Source: an uncultured Oscillospiraceae bacterium
Lineage (GTDB): Bacteria; Bacillota; Clostridia; Oscillospirales; Oscillospiraceae
NCBI GenBank assembly: GCA_934630985.1
Contig: CAKTXO010000017.1
Location: 1 to 24,267, forward strand
Direction of reading: 5' to 3'
DNA length: 24,267 nucleotides
This document shows, in pieces, positions 1 to 7,483 of this stretch. The position numbers were made by a program, and so were the translations under genes. A model generated the notes under the pieces. That model had not been told where the DNA came from. It ran no database searches and saw nothing but the letters and a program-made list of their open reading frames with translations. The stretch's first letter is position 1, and each line of letters begins with the position of its first letter.

Positions 1-210
1 CGGATGGAGACCCTGCCCTACGAGGAAATCCGGGTCATCGACGAGTATCCCGGCGACCTGAGCGACCTGAATCTGGGCAGCGACGCGGAGCTTCTGGAGG
101 ACTACCGGGGGCGGAATCTGATGGTGTTCAGCTCCTACTGGGCCATCGACTTCACCTGCCGCAGAAATCCGGGGCTGAAAGTCTCCGAGATTGTGGTGCA
201 GGAGGGTTAA
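1..210 (+). CDS. C-terminal part of an unidentified protein (5' end outside window)
   Basis: The reading frame is open from the first base and ends in TAA at 208-210, so this is most likely the last 69 residues of a gene that starts upstream. The ATG at base 4 has no visible ribosome binding site and is probably internal. The segment is acidic (motifs DEYPGDLSDL and DAELLEDYRG) and ends in a mixed hydrophobic/basic stretch, FSSYWAIDFTCRRNPGLKV. I do not recognise the family and see no catalytic motif, signal peptide or membrane segment. A hairpin-rich spacer follows. Confidence 0.6.
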   Translation, partial: RMETLPYEEIRVIDEYPGDLSDLNLGSDAELLEDYRGRNLMVFSSYWAIDFTCRRNPGLKVSEIVVQEG

Positions 211-454
211 TCAGTATCAGGCTTCTATAAAAGCAGCCTTTCCGCCACTTTCAACTTTCCAGAAGCTTTCGGCGCTGGTTCCTCCGGAGGCAATTTTCTT
301 GTCCCGGCAAGAAAATTGATAAGAAGCCGGCTTAAGGGGCGCTGCCGAAAAGCCGCCCCCTTAAGAATCTCCCGGCCGCATCGCCAGAACTGCTCCAAAA
401 TGTTTTGGGTTGCGATCAGTGGGTTCCATGAAAATTCAGAATTCCTTGACATGC
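211..454. repeat. Hairpin-rich intergenic repeat region
   Basis: There is no credible gene here. Two strong stem-loops are visible. The first, at 291-318, is a perfect 11-bp stem (CAATTTTCTTG with CAAGAAAATTG, 6-nt loop). The second, at 331-365, pairs CTTAAGGGG with CCCCTTAAG and continues past a single bulged C. A small minus-strand frame across 225-452 lacks a ribosome binding site and is explained by the palindromes. The region resembles dispersed intergenic repeat elements of gut Clostridia, but copy number cannot be judged here. Confidence 0.6.
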
Positions 455-490
455 AAAAACCTCACGGCCATTTGGCTGTGAGGAATTTTT
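455..490 (+). terminator. Rho-independent terminator upstream of the acetyltransferase gene
   Basis: A 10-bp stem (CCTCACGGCC at 460-469 with GGCTGTGAGG at 474-483, one G-T wobble) encloses an ATTT loop. An A-run precedes it and TTTTT follows. It probably ends transcription coming from the gene at the left edge. The A-run also makes it usable on the other strand. Confidence 0.7.
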
Positions 491-495
491 GCGCC

Positions 496-524
496 TTGCA
501 ACGGCGGGACAGGTGTGCTACACT
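496..524 (+). promoter_or_regulatory. Sigma-70-type promoter for the acetyltransferase gene
   Basis: TTGCAA (496-501) and TACACT (519-524) are separated by 17 bp. The predicted start near 531 leaves a very short leader ending in the ribosome binding site AAGGAGGGG (532-540). Confidence 0.55.
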
Positions 525-545
525 GAGAAAAAAGGAGGGGCGAAT

Positions 546-1334
546 ATGGAAGTGATTCTCAAGGAGGACATCCTCCGGCAGCTGCGAAAGGTGGGGCTGG
601 AGCGGGGCGATACCGTCATGGTGCACACGTCGCTGAAGCGAATGGGCTACGTCTGCGGCGGGGCTCAGACCGTCATTGAAGCGCTGATTGAGGCAGTGGG
701 AGACACGGGAACGATTCTGATGCCCACTCAGTCCTGGAAAAACCTGGATCCGGAGGAAGGGGTTCACTGGGAAGCGGACGAGGCGGATTGGCAGAAAATC
801 CGGGACAACTGGCCGGCCTATGACAAGCACCTGACTCCTACCAACACCATGGGCGCCGTGGCGGAAATGTTCCGCAGGTATCCCGGCAGCCTCCGAAGCG
901 ACCACCCGGCGAGGTCGGTCTGCGCCTGGGGAAAACACACGGCCTACCTGACGGAAAATCATGATTTCTCCAACATTTTCGGTGACGGCTCTCCCATCGG
1001 AAAGCTTTACGAGCTGGACGGGAAGGTGCTGCTCCTGGGCACGGGCTATGACAAAAATACCTCATTGCATCTGGCGGACGCCCGGGCATCCTATCCCGGA
1101 AAGCACACCTACACCGCCCACAGCGCGGTGCTGGAGGGCGGCAAGCGGGTCTGGAGAGCCTATGAGACCCTGTTTGTGGACGGGGAGGATTTTGAGAAGA
1201 TCGGGGCAGCCTTTGAGCGGGCGCACCCGGTGAGCCGGGTGCGAATCGGAGGTGCGGATGTTCGGCTGATGCGCCAGCGGGAACTCGTAGACTTTGCGGT
1301 TCACTGGATTGAGACAAACCGGGGTCGATGCTAA
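546..1334 (+). CDS. Aminoglycoside 3-N-acetyltransferase (AAC(3)) family protein
   Basis: Predicted 262-residue cytosolic acetyl-CoA-dependent N-acetyltransferase of the Antibiotic_NAT family. The ATG at 546 was chosen over in-frame upstream starts because AAGGAGGGG lies 5 nt before it. Family hallmarks are an N-terminal VMVHTSLKRMG segment, ILMPTQSW, the RSDHPARSVCAWG block around residues 117-129, and GKVLLLGTGYDKNTSLHLAD in the second half. Length matches the family (about 260-290). Members acetylate the 3-amino group of 2-deoxystreptamine aminoglycosides, but many chromosomal homologues (YokD-like) act on other amines, so resistance cannot be assumed. The gene stands alone with its own promoter. 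No terminator is evident downstream, where a mosaic repeat begins within 15 bp. Confidence 0.88.
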   Translation: MEVILKEDILRQLRKVGLERGDTVMVHTSLKRMGYVCGGAQTVIEALIEAVGDTGTILMPTQSWKNLDPEEGVHWEADEADWQKIRDNWPAYDKHLTPTNTMGAVAEMFRRYPGSLRSDHPARSVCAWGKHTAYLTENHDFSNIFGDGSPIGKLYELDGKVLLLGTGYDKNTSLHLADARASYPGKHTYTAHSAVLEGGKRVWRAYETLFVDGEDFEKIGAAFERAHPVSRVRIGGADVRLMRQRELVDFAVHWIETNRGRC

Positions 1335-1348
1335 GACCGAAAAAATGC

Positions 1349-1710
1349 TGTCATTGCGAACCAGTGACCGATGTCACTGGTGTGGCAATCCCCCGGATAG
1401 GCGTAAAATCCAAGATTTCCTAGGGAGCCTCTGATTAAATCGGCAAGAGCTGGGAGCGAGAGATTTTTCTTTAGCCGAAGGGTTCAAAAGCGGAGGAATA
1501 CTGGATGTATTGCCCGCTTTTGAAGCCGCACGGATAGAGAAAAAGATCCGCTATCCAGCCGCAGACGATTTATTCAGAGGTTCCCTAGCGTAGATGTTTG
1601 AAAATCGGGGGGATTGCCACGCCAGTGTGAGCTACGTTAAGGTATGACTGCCACTGGCAGTCATTTCGATTTTGATTTGCTGCGCGGAGCACCACTGGCT
1701 CGCGATGACA
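1349..1710. repeat. Mosaic inverted-repeat element, copy 1
   Basis: The ends form an 18-bp inverted repeat with 2 mismatches: TGTCATTGCGAACCAGTG at 1349-1366 and the complement of 1693-1710. Inside are a second inverted pair built on GTGGCAATCCCCC (about 1382-1394 and 1607-1620) and a nested hairpin element (1420-1588). The same end sequences, plus a 28-bp module at 1668-1695, recur at 22462-22790. No gene lies inside. The rest of this spacer, 1711-1844, holds only AT-rich sequence with an 8-bp inverted repeat, ATAGCGCA (1804-1811) and TGCGCTAT (1841-1848). That repeat could form a weak stem just after the acyltransferase stop codon. Confidence 0.75.
1420..1588. mobile_element. 169-bp MITE-like hairpin element nested in the repeat
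   Basis: The 23-bp ends (1420-1442 and 1566-1588) are inverted with 2 mismatches. The interior continues as an imperfect fold-back: TTCAAAAGCGG near 1484-1494 pairs with CCGCTTTTGAA near 1514-1524. If the element proper begins at GGGA and ends at TCCC it is flanked by TA on both sides, as expected for Tc1/mariner/IS630-type insertion. It encodes no protein, so it would be non-autonomous. Confidence 0.65.
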
Positions 1711-1844
1711 TTGTTCTATTTGGGCACTTTGCTATTTTGAGACGATATTTGTCAAGGGTATTTTTGCTATTCGTCACATAAATGTTCTTGATTATGTTTG
1801 AAGATAGCGCAAATAGTTGTTCGGATTGCTGTTCCACATCTGCG

Positions 1845-2789
1845 CTATTTGTCCCAATTTCTGTGCATGTAAGCCTTAAAGTCATACTTGCAATGCATCT
1901 TATAACACTCCACATCCGGAAGAATGATTCGCGCATTTTCCGGTGTCAGTTTTACGCAGTCAGCAAAAGCGTATACATCTTTCTCTGTTACGATACCCCG
2001 CGGCCGATGGACTGTCAGTTCCTCGTCCCATGTATCATGCGTCCAGTTGACCCGCAGATACTCCCTGCGTCGTGCCTCCATATGGTGAAGATGGTGGTCG
2101 CCTGTGAGTGAGCTTCGGAATAGCGGTGTTCCATGCTGCGCAATCATTTCGTACATCAGAGAAGCCATCCGGTCACGCAGCAAATCCAATGCTGTACTCT
2201 TTTCCAGCTTGCCGAGCTCAATTGGCTCTCCATAGCGCATATAAATCACGTCCGATTCATGCTCACAAAACACAGCGACCGGAATGCAGGGTACGCCCGT
2301 CTGCTTTGCTAAGAGCCACGGCCCGGAAAACAGCGGGTTTACCAGAAGGTTTTCGGAATTATTCCATCCTCCCTCCGGAAAAAGCAAAATACTCGACCCC
2401 GCATTCAAAATTCGGAGCATCTTTTTGACAGATTCTTTTCTGCTGCAATCATCCATGCGGTCAACATATATCATCCCGTTCAGCCATGCCGCATACATTT
2501 GCGGATTATGCTCAAGCTGATCTGTCGTCCCCACCAGCACCCATGTGCTTCTGTCTATGGCCGCAAGGTTGGCGATGATATCCTCCTGAAAGTAGTGGGT
2601 AGACGCAAAAATATAGGGCTGCCCCGGGGCCAGCACAGGATATTGCTCCACAACAATCCTGTGCTTGGCCGCAAGCCGCAGGCAGCCGCGCAGCATCGGG
2701 CTTATCCTGCGGCGCAGCTTAATCCCCCTATCCGTCGTGAAGTTCTCCGCCTTCGCCGAAATGCAGCGCGTTAAACCAATGTTTTTCAT
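1845..2789 (-). CDS. PlsC-like acyltransferase (operon acyltransferase 2)
   Basis: Predicted 314-residue acyltransferase of the glycerolipid (PlsC/LPLAT) superfamily. The catalytic HX4D motif is H65-YFQE-D70 within THYFQED, and the acceptor-binding block is FPEGGWNNSEN at 137-147. The usual Arg/Ser after FPEG is replaced by Gly-Trp, so the acceptor may not be a simple glycerophosphate. It is longer than typical PlsC (about 240 residues) because of a C-terminal extension rich in His, Trp and charged residues. There is no obvious signal peptide or strong membrane helix. The ATG at 2789 has AGGAG 6 nt upstream, and that site overlaps the stop of the preceding gene (9-nt gap). It is the last gene of the ligase/acyltransferase operon. 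Acyl donor (CoA or ACP) and acceptor are unknown. Confidence 0.82.
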   Translation of the reverse strand: MKNIGLTRCISAKAENFTTDRGIKLRRRISPMLRGCLRLAAKHRIVVEQYPVLAPGQPYIFASTHYFQEDIIANLAAIDRSTWVLVGTTDQLEHNPQMYAAWLNGMIYVDRMDDCSRKESVKKMLRILNAGSSILLFPEGGWNNSENLLVNPLFSGPWLLAKQTGVPCIPVAVFCEHESDVIYMRYGEPIELGKLEKSTALDLLRDRMASLMYEMIAQHGTPLFRSSLTGDHHLHHMEARRREYLRVNWTHDTWDEELTVHRPRGIVTEKDVYAFADCVKLTPENARIILPDVECYKMHCKYDFKAYMHRNWDK

Positions 2790-2798
2790 TCTCTGCTC

Positions 2799-3728
2799 CT
2801 ACTGTTTTCTCCACAAAAAGGCGTTCTCCCTGTTGGGAATCAGCCTGTCCAGATGGACAAAAGCCTCCCGCTGTGTAAGCTCCGCCCTGTCGTGGAAGCG
2901 AGTGGCCTCTATGGATTCCAGTGTGTTCCACGGAGCAATTTGCCCTGCAAACGCTTCGGAAAACTTTTTCCCATAGTCCTTCGGCAATGCGCTGCGGGAT
3001 GAAACGCCCTCCCTTTCCCAGATGTCCCATTTCAGCGTCGCCATAGCGTCACGCAAGGCCTGGGTCAGTGCTTCATGGCTGGCGTAATCCTCCGGAAGCA
3101 GCGCCTGCCCGAATTTGATGACAAAGCGCCTGTCATACCGCTCGATTCCAACCGGAACAATTTTCACATGCGCCTCCATCGCCATTTTTGCCGTACCCTG
3201 AAACAGCGGCAATATCGGCCGATTTTCCGACCCGTTGCGGGCGCCCTCCGGGAAGATCATCAGCGAGCCGCCGCCCTTCAGCAGCTCCACCGCCCGCAGG
3301 TAGGCAATGTGCCGGTCGATTTTGTCCAGTGTTTCCAGAAAAATACTCCCGTTTATGTACAGCAGCAAGCCGGAAATGTCCTTGTACAAGATACACGGAT
3401 CACCGACGAACCACCAGCTGCTCTGACCAAGGACTTCATATATTCCTTCAAGGTCGCCGCTGTCGATGTGTGTGCAGGCAAAAATGGCCTGTCCGTAGTT
3501 CTTTCGGGGTTCTCCCAGAACTTGAATCGTCTGCTTTTGGAAGTGACGGCCGATTTTCAGAAATGCGGAAAACAGCGGATACAACGCTTTTCGGGAGCGG
3601 ATATGCCGCAGCTTCGTTCCCTGCGCAAACAGGTATTTCCGCCGCTCGCAGTAGTATGTCTCAAGGGAGGAAACCGGCATGGTCAGGCGTTTCAGAATGC
3701 TTATTCTCTTGAAAGAAGTTTTCTGCAT
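2799..3728 (-). CDS. PlsC-like acyltransferase (operon acyltransferase 1)
   Basis: Predicted 309-residue PlsC/LPLAT-superfamily acyltransferase and a diverged paralogue of the next gene. The HX4D catalytic motif is H87-IDSG-D92 (THIDSGD). The acceptor block FPEGARNGSEN (159-169) keeps the Arg that normally contacts phosphate. Further hallmarks are the hydrophobic PLFQGTAKMA segment and KIVPVGIE, corresponding to motif IV. The start at 3728 is supported by GAGGGAG about 7 nt upstream. The gene begins inside the end of the small frameshifted ORF before it, so translation may be coupled. Within the operon it probably uses acyl groups activated by the three upstream ligases; that substrate link is inference. 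Confidence 0.82.
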   Translation of the reverse strand: MQKTSFKRISILKRLTMPVSSLETYYCERRKYLFAQGTKLRHIRSRKALYPLFSAFLKIGRHFQKQTIQVLGEPRKNYGQAIFACTHIDSGDLEGIYEVLGQSSWWFVGDPCILYKDISGLLLYINGSIFLETLDKIDRHIAYLRAVELLKGGGSLMIFPEGARNGSENRPILPLFQGTAKMAMEAHVKIVPVGIERYDRRFVIKFGQALLPEDYASHEALTQALRDAMATLKWDIWEREGVSSRSALPKDYGKKFSEAFAGQIAPWNTLESIEATRFHDRAELTQREAFVHLDRLIPNRENAFLWRKQ

Positions 3729-3947
3729 ATGGATTCTCCCTCAGTAAAAATACGTTATTTCCGGATATCTTCAACTCTTTCAAATGGGCAAAGACATCCC
3801 GCGGCGCGGGATTCCGCTCCAGCACCCAGGCGCGCAGCTGCTGCTCTGTCAACAGGCCATACTGCTTTACCCGGACACCAGTATAGGCCGTGTAGTCCTT
3901 GCGGCTTACACTGTCTCTCGAGCGGTGATATGTTCAATCAGCTTCAT
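3661..3947 (-). pseudogene. Small unidentified ORF broken by a 2-nt duplication
   Basis: After the third ligase an ATG at 3947 opens a frame reading MKLIEHITARETV and then a stop. If one GA of the GAGA run at about 3915-3919 is removed, the frame reads MKLIEHITARDSVSRKDYTA and continues through GVRVKQYGLLTEQQLRAWV and RDVFAHLKELKISGNNVF to a stop at 3661. That gives about 95 residues of coherent, charged, helix-rich protein. The last 68 bp overlap the start of acyltransferase 1. I do not recognise the family: it lacks the DSL motif of an acyl carrier protein and has no membrane segment. It is either a decayed gene or a sequencing error in an intact operon gene. Without the correction only a TTG-started 63-residue fragment (3661-3852) with no ribosome binding site remains. 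Confidence 0.45.
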
Positions 3948-3971
3948 TTACCCAACTCGTTTCTATGTCAT

Positions 3972-5702
3972 TCAAAGCTGCATCTCTGCCGCCATTCGTT
4001 CCAGGGTGCGGTAGTCCACCTTGCCGATAGGTGTATGCGGAAATTCTGTCACAAAGCGGTACTCTACTGGCTGCATATAGGTGGGCAAGCTCTTGGCGCA
4101 AATGCGTTGCAGCTCTTTTGTAAGAGCATCCCATGGTTTATGATTTGGATGGAGTATTACATAAGCGACAGGTTCATAGTAGGCGCTACCCGCTCTGAAA
4201 CGAGCAACTGCCGTGCAATCAAAAATATCCGGCAGTTCTTTCACTGCGCTTTCGATCAGTCCGGGGAATATCTTGGCGGGCTGCCCTTCAAATGTTGTCA
4301 GGTAAATTCTGCGGATGCGCCCCTCGTGGAAGAGAAGGCCGTCACTATTCATCCGGCCAAGATCACCGGTCTTTACCCAACGAGTCCCATTTTCATCAGT
4401 TACCAGAACCTCATTTGTTTCCTTCTGGTTTTCATAGTAGCCCAGCATAGCCGACGGCGCGGAAATTAAAATCTCTCCGGTCTGGTTATAGCTAAGTTCC
4501 TTACCGGTATCCATATCAACGATTTTGACCGTATTTGAAACAAGCGGAACGCCCACACTTCCGATTGCGTTTGCACCACGGAATGAACATACGCTTGTAG
4601 CGCAAAGCTCCGTCATTCCATAACCCTTGGCCACTTCATAAAGGCAGCCGTTTCTTTTTAGATATTCGTTGACTGTGCGCTCCATTTCTGCATTTAGCGT
4701 ATCCCCGCCAACACCGGCTGAAATTAGGAAGGACAGGTTCATGCCTTTTGTCAATGGGTCTTCTGCGAGATATTTCAGGTGGTCTGCCAGCGCGGAAAAA
4801 TGGTTCGGTTTATATTTCGCAAAAAGCTTTGGGAAGCCCTTGGAATCGAATTTGGGATAGAGGATAACTTGCAGACCATAGCAGAGCGTCGTGTGGATGG
4901 CGAGCGTCAGGCCATAGATGATAAATGGGGGTAAATCGTCAAAATACTTGTGCTGTCGTTCAAACGGAATATCAAAATATTGGTATCCATGTGCAACAGC
5001 ATTGATATTGTCATCCGAGAGCATGACGCCTTTGGGGATTCCCGTTGTACCGCCGGTATGCGCAATGACAAAACAACGCTCCTTTTCATATGGAGCATAT
5101 TCAGGCACGGTATTGACCCCGTGCACAATGAAATCTGCCCAGCGCATATCACCTGATGCCAGCGCAGGCGCTTTGTTTTTCAGTCGGTAAGCGATCCGTT
5201 TAACGGGCGGCAGGGAATCCGCAAGAGATACTGTAACGATTCTTTCGACAGCCGTCTCTCTTGCAGCCTTTTGTATGACCGGGTAAGCAAGATCGACGGT
5301 AACGACTAATTTTGCGTCGCATTCGGTGATGTAATTCCGGAGCTGTTCTGCGTTTGTCCGCGGGTCGACCAGATTTGCGACAGCACCAAGCCGATCAAGC
5401 GCATACAGAGCATAAACTGTTTCGGGCATATTGACTACACACAGAATCACAATATCCCCTTGCGCGATTTTCAATGCCGCAAATGCCTTTGCTGCACTTT
5501 CAATTCCATCAAACATCTGACCGTAGGTAATCTTTCGATCGAAATAAATCAGGGCAATATCATCGGGATGCCCAGCGTTTCCACGGCGAATCAGCTCATA
5601 TGCCGTACATTTCGGCAACGGGGCGTGGATTGCTTCGTCGGAATAGTATTTCAGCCAAGGCTTATCTATGGACGGATAACCGGTCAGCGTTTTTTCTTCC
5701 AT
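3972..5702 (-). CDS. Adenylate-forming acyl ligase 3 (AMP-binding, ANL superfamily)
   Basis: Predicted 576-residue AMP-dependent acyl-CoA synthetase/ligase. It should activate a carboxylate with ATP to acyl-AMP and transfer it to CoA or another thiol. Visible motifs are the phosphate loop HTGGTTGIPKGVML, the adenine-binding KGYGMTE, the hinge KTGDLG with GRIRRIY, and the catalytic C-terminal lysine K561 in TPIGKVDY. The N-terminus carries the cluster signature TGYPSIDKPWLKYY. The start at 5702 was chosen because GGAGG lies 6 nt before the ATG; the frame stays open further upstream only because it runs into the 3' end of ligase 2. It follows ligase 2 by 34 nt with a nearly identical spacer, indicating tandem duplication. 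No signal peptide is seen. Substrate is unknown. Confidence 0.88.
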   Translation of the reverse strand: MEEKTLTGYPSIDKPWLKYYSDEAIHAPLPKCTAYELIRRGNAGHPDDIALIYFDRKITYGQMFDGIESAAKAFAALKIAQGDIVILCVVNMPETVYALYALDRLGAVANLVDPRTNAEQLRNYITECDAKLVVTVDLAYPVIQKAARETAVERIVTVSLADSLPPVKRIAYRLKNKAPALASGDMRWADFIVHGVNTVPEYAPYEKERCFVIAHTGGTTGIPKGVMLSDDNINAVAHGYQYFDIPFERQHKYFDDLPPFIIYGLTLAIHTTLCYGLQVILYPKFDSKGFPKLFAKYKPNHFSALADHLKYLAEDPLTKGMNLSFLISAGVGGDTLNAEMERTVNEYLKRNGCLYEVAKGYGMTELCATSVCSFRGANAIGSVGVPLVSNTVKIVDMDTGKELSYNQTGEILISAPSAMLGYYENQKETNEVLVTDENGTRWVKTGDLGRMNSDGLLFHEGRIRRIYLTTFEGQPAKIFPGLIESAVKELPDIFDCTAVARFRAGSAYYEPVAYVILHPNHKPWDALTKELQRICAKSLPTYMQPVEYRFVTEFPHTPIGKVDYRTLERMAAEMQL

Positions 5703-5736
5703 TTTTACCTCCGTTTTACAGTTGCCCGCGTAAATT

Positions 5737-7449
5737 TTATTTGACGTATTCCTCCGCTGCCATGCGCTCCAGCGCACGGAAATCCACCTTCCCCGCCGAT
5801 GTGTACGGCAACGCTTTGACAGAAACAAATCTTGCAGGCGCGGAATGTTCCGGCAGTGCAACACTACAAGCTTGTTTCATTTCTGTTATTGCTGCTTTTT
5901 CATCTCCCTTGACAACGGCGTATGCGACTGTGATCTGACCAACGCTGTAATCCGGATCAGGTGCGCCTACCACGCAGCACTTTTCCACGCAGGCGCATTG
6001 CGACAGCACCTGTTCCACCTGTGGTGCAAAGGTTTTGAATCCCATATGGTCGATCAGCATCCGCTTGATGCGACCGTCAACGAAAAGGAAACCGTCTGCG
6101 TCCATGTGGCCAAGGTCACCGGAGTGCATCCACAACTTACCGTCCTTGTGCTGCTTCAACACCTTTTCTGTTTCTTCGGGATTGCCAAAATACCCACGCA
6201 TCACCGAGGGGCCAGAGATGCAGATCTCACCCTGCCGGTCATAAGGAAGCTCGTCGCCAGTATCCGTGTCAAAGACTGCAATAACGGTATTCACAAATGG
6301 TATGCCGACACTGCCGATTTTATTATAAGACGGCGAACAGACAGAAACAGCCGAGCTGACTTCGGTCATGCCATAGCCTTTGGCAATTTCGCATTTTGCG
6401 CCGTGTTGTTTCAAAAAGCTGTTTATCTCCGCTTCCTTCGACGGTTGAAGCGCGTCAGCACCTACGACAGGATTTTTCAGAAATGAGTAATCGGCTTTTT
6501 CATTTTTGTCGGATGCCAGTTCTTCCCATGTGGCGGGGACATTGGACATATGGTTGCATTTGTGTTTCCAAACAGTCTCCTTTATTTTGCCGACATCAAT
6601 ATCAAAGCACAAAACGCCTGTTATACCCAGCGAAAGGGGCAGATGAATGCTGCAAACAAGGGTATACGCAATGAATGGGAAACCGATAGACAGCCATTTA
6701 TCCTGTCGGCTCCACCGAGTGCCACCAATGCGATACTGTGCCACAACAGAATTGACATTTTTGTTTGTCAGCATTACAGCCTTTGATGTGCCGGTAGTTC
6801 CGCCTGTATGCTCAAGTATGGCAAGGGCATCCGGACTCTGACTGCCACGAGGAGATTCACATGACTCTGCGCTTTTCAAAAACTCGTGCCAGTGTATAGA
6901 TTCTTTCGCTGTGTTGCTTGCAGATTTTTTGGCTTTATACAGCACGTTTTTAGGAAACGGAAGTGAGTCGGCAGCAGAGATCAGAACGCATTTATAACCA
7001 GCCGACAGTATTTTTGAACAGAGAAGCGGGTCTGCTTCATCGAACAGAAGGCAAACAGGTGTGCGGCTGTCCGTTATTGCGGCAATAATTTCAGCCGCAG
7101 GCTTTCTCAGGTCAAGCCAATTTGACACGGCGCCAATTTTGTTGAGCGCGTAGAAGGAATATATAATTTCCGGCGTTGCTATAGAAATAATCGGCACAAT
7201 ATCTCCAGGTCTGACACCGATAGAAATAAACGCCTTTGCTGTGCTGTCTATTCTCTCAAACAGCTTTTTGTATGTAATTTTCTCTCCAAAATAATTAAGT
7301 GCTATATCGCTCAGATGATGTCTATTATTCTGCCATAGATATTCATAAATCGTACACTCTGGCAGAGGAGTGTTTATTGCTTCGTCGGTATAGTATTTCA
7401 GCCAAGGCTTATCTATGGACGGATAACCAGTCAGCGTTTTTTCTTCCAT
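5737..7449 (-). CDS. Adenylate-forming acyl ligase 2 (AMP-binding, ANL superfamily)
   Basis: Predicted 570-residue ANL-superfamily ligase. The start at 7449 has GGAGG 6 nt upstream. The order of motifs is an N-terminal TGYPSIDKPWLKYY signature, the P-loop EHTGGTTGTSKAVML (Ala where most members have Gly after the Lys), KGYGMTE, SGDLG (Ser instead of the commoner Thr) with GRIKRML, and the catalytic Lys K554 in TSAGKVDF. All catalytic positions are present, so it should be active. It is visibly AT-richer than ligase 1. Its first ~20 codons and last ~15 codons are almost identical in DNA to ligase 3 and ligase 1 respectively, while the middle diverges, as expected if recombination has exchanged or homogenised the ends. 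The substrate-facing regions differ from its neighbours, which suggests a different acid substrate. Confidence 0.88.
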   Translation of the reverse strand: MEEKTLTGYPSIDKPWLKYYTDEAINTPLPECTIYEYLWQNNRHHLSDIALNYFGEKITYKKLFERIDSTAKAFISIGVRPGDIVPIISIATPEIIYSFYALNKIGAVSNWLDLRKPAAEIIAAITDSRTPVCLLFDEADPLLCSKILSAGYKCVLISAADSLPFPKNVLYKAKKSASNTAKESIHWHEFLKSAESCESPRGSQSPDALAILEHTGGTTGTSKAVMLTNKNVNSVVAQYRIGGTRWSRQDKWLSIGFPFIAYTLVCSIHLPLSLGITGVLCFDIDVGKIKETVWKHKCNHMSNVPATWEELASDKNEKADYSFLKNPVVGADALQPSKEAEINSFLKQHGAKCEIAKGYGMTEVSSAVSVCSPSYNKIGSVGIPFVNTVIAVFDTDTGDELPYDRQGEICISGPSVMRGYFGNPEETEKVLKQHKDGKLWMHSGDLGHMDADGFLFVDGRIKRMLIDHMGFKTFAPQVEQVLSQCACVEKCCVVGAPDPDYSVGQITVAYAVVKGDEKAAITEMKQACSVALPEHSAPARFVSVKALPYTSAGKVDFRALERMAAEEYVK

Positions 7450-7483
7450 TTTTACCTCCATTTTACGGATGCCTGTGCAAATT

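Noticed and set aside
446..475. TTGACA as a promoter for the acetyltransferase gene
   Set aside because: No -10 box is found at 16-18 bp, and the terminator stem would lie between it and the gene. The 496-524 promoter fits better.
1661..1936. Minus-strand small ORF beyond the acyltransferase stop
   Set aside because: It starts inside the acyltransferase gene in another frame and ends in repeat sequence, with no ribosome binding site.
3905..3925. Programmed ribosomal frameshift in the small operon ORF
   Set aside because: There is no slippery heptamer, internal ribosome binding site or pseudoknot signal. A simple GA duplication explains the break better.
3075..4469. 464-codon plus-strand open frame
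   Set aside because: It runs antisense across three operon genes that have clear motifs, and has no domain or start signal of its own.
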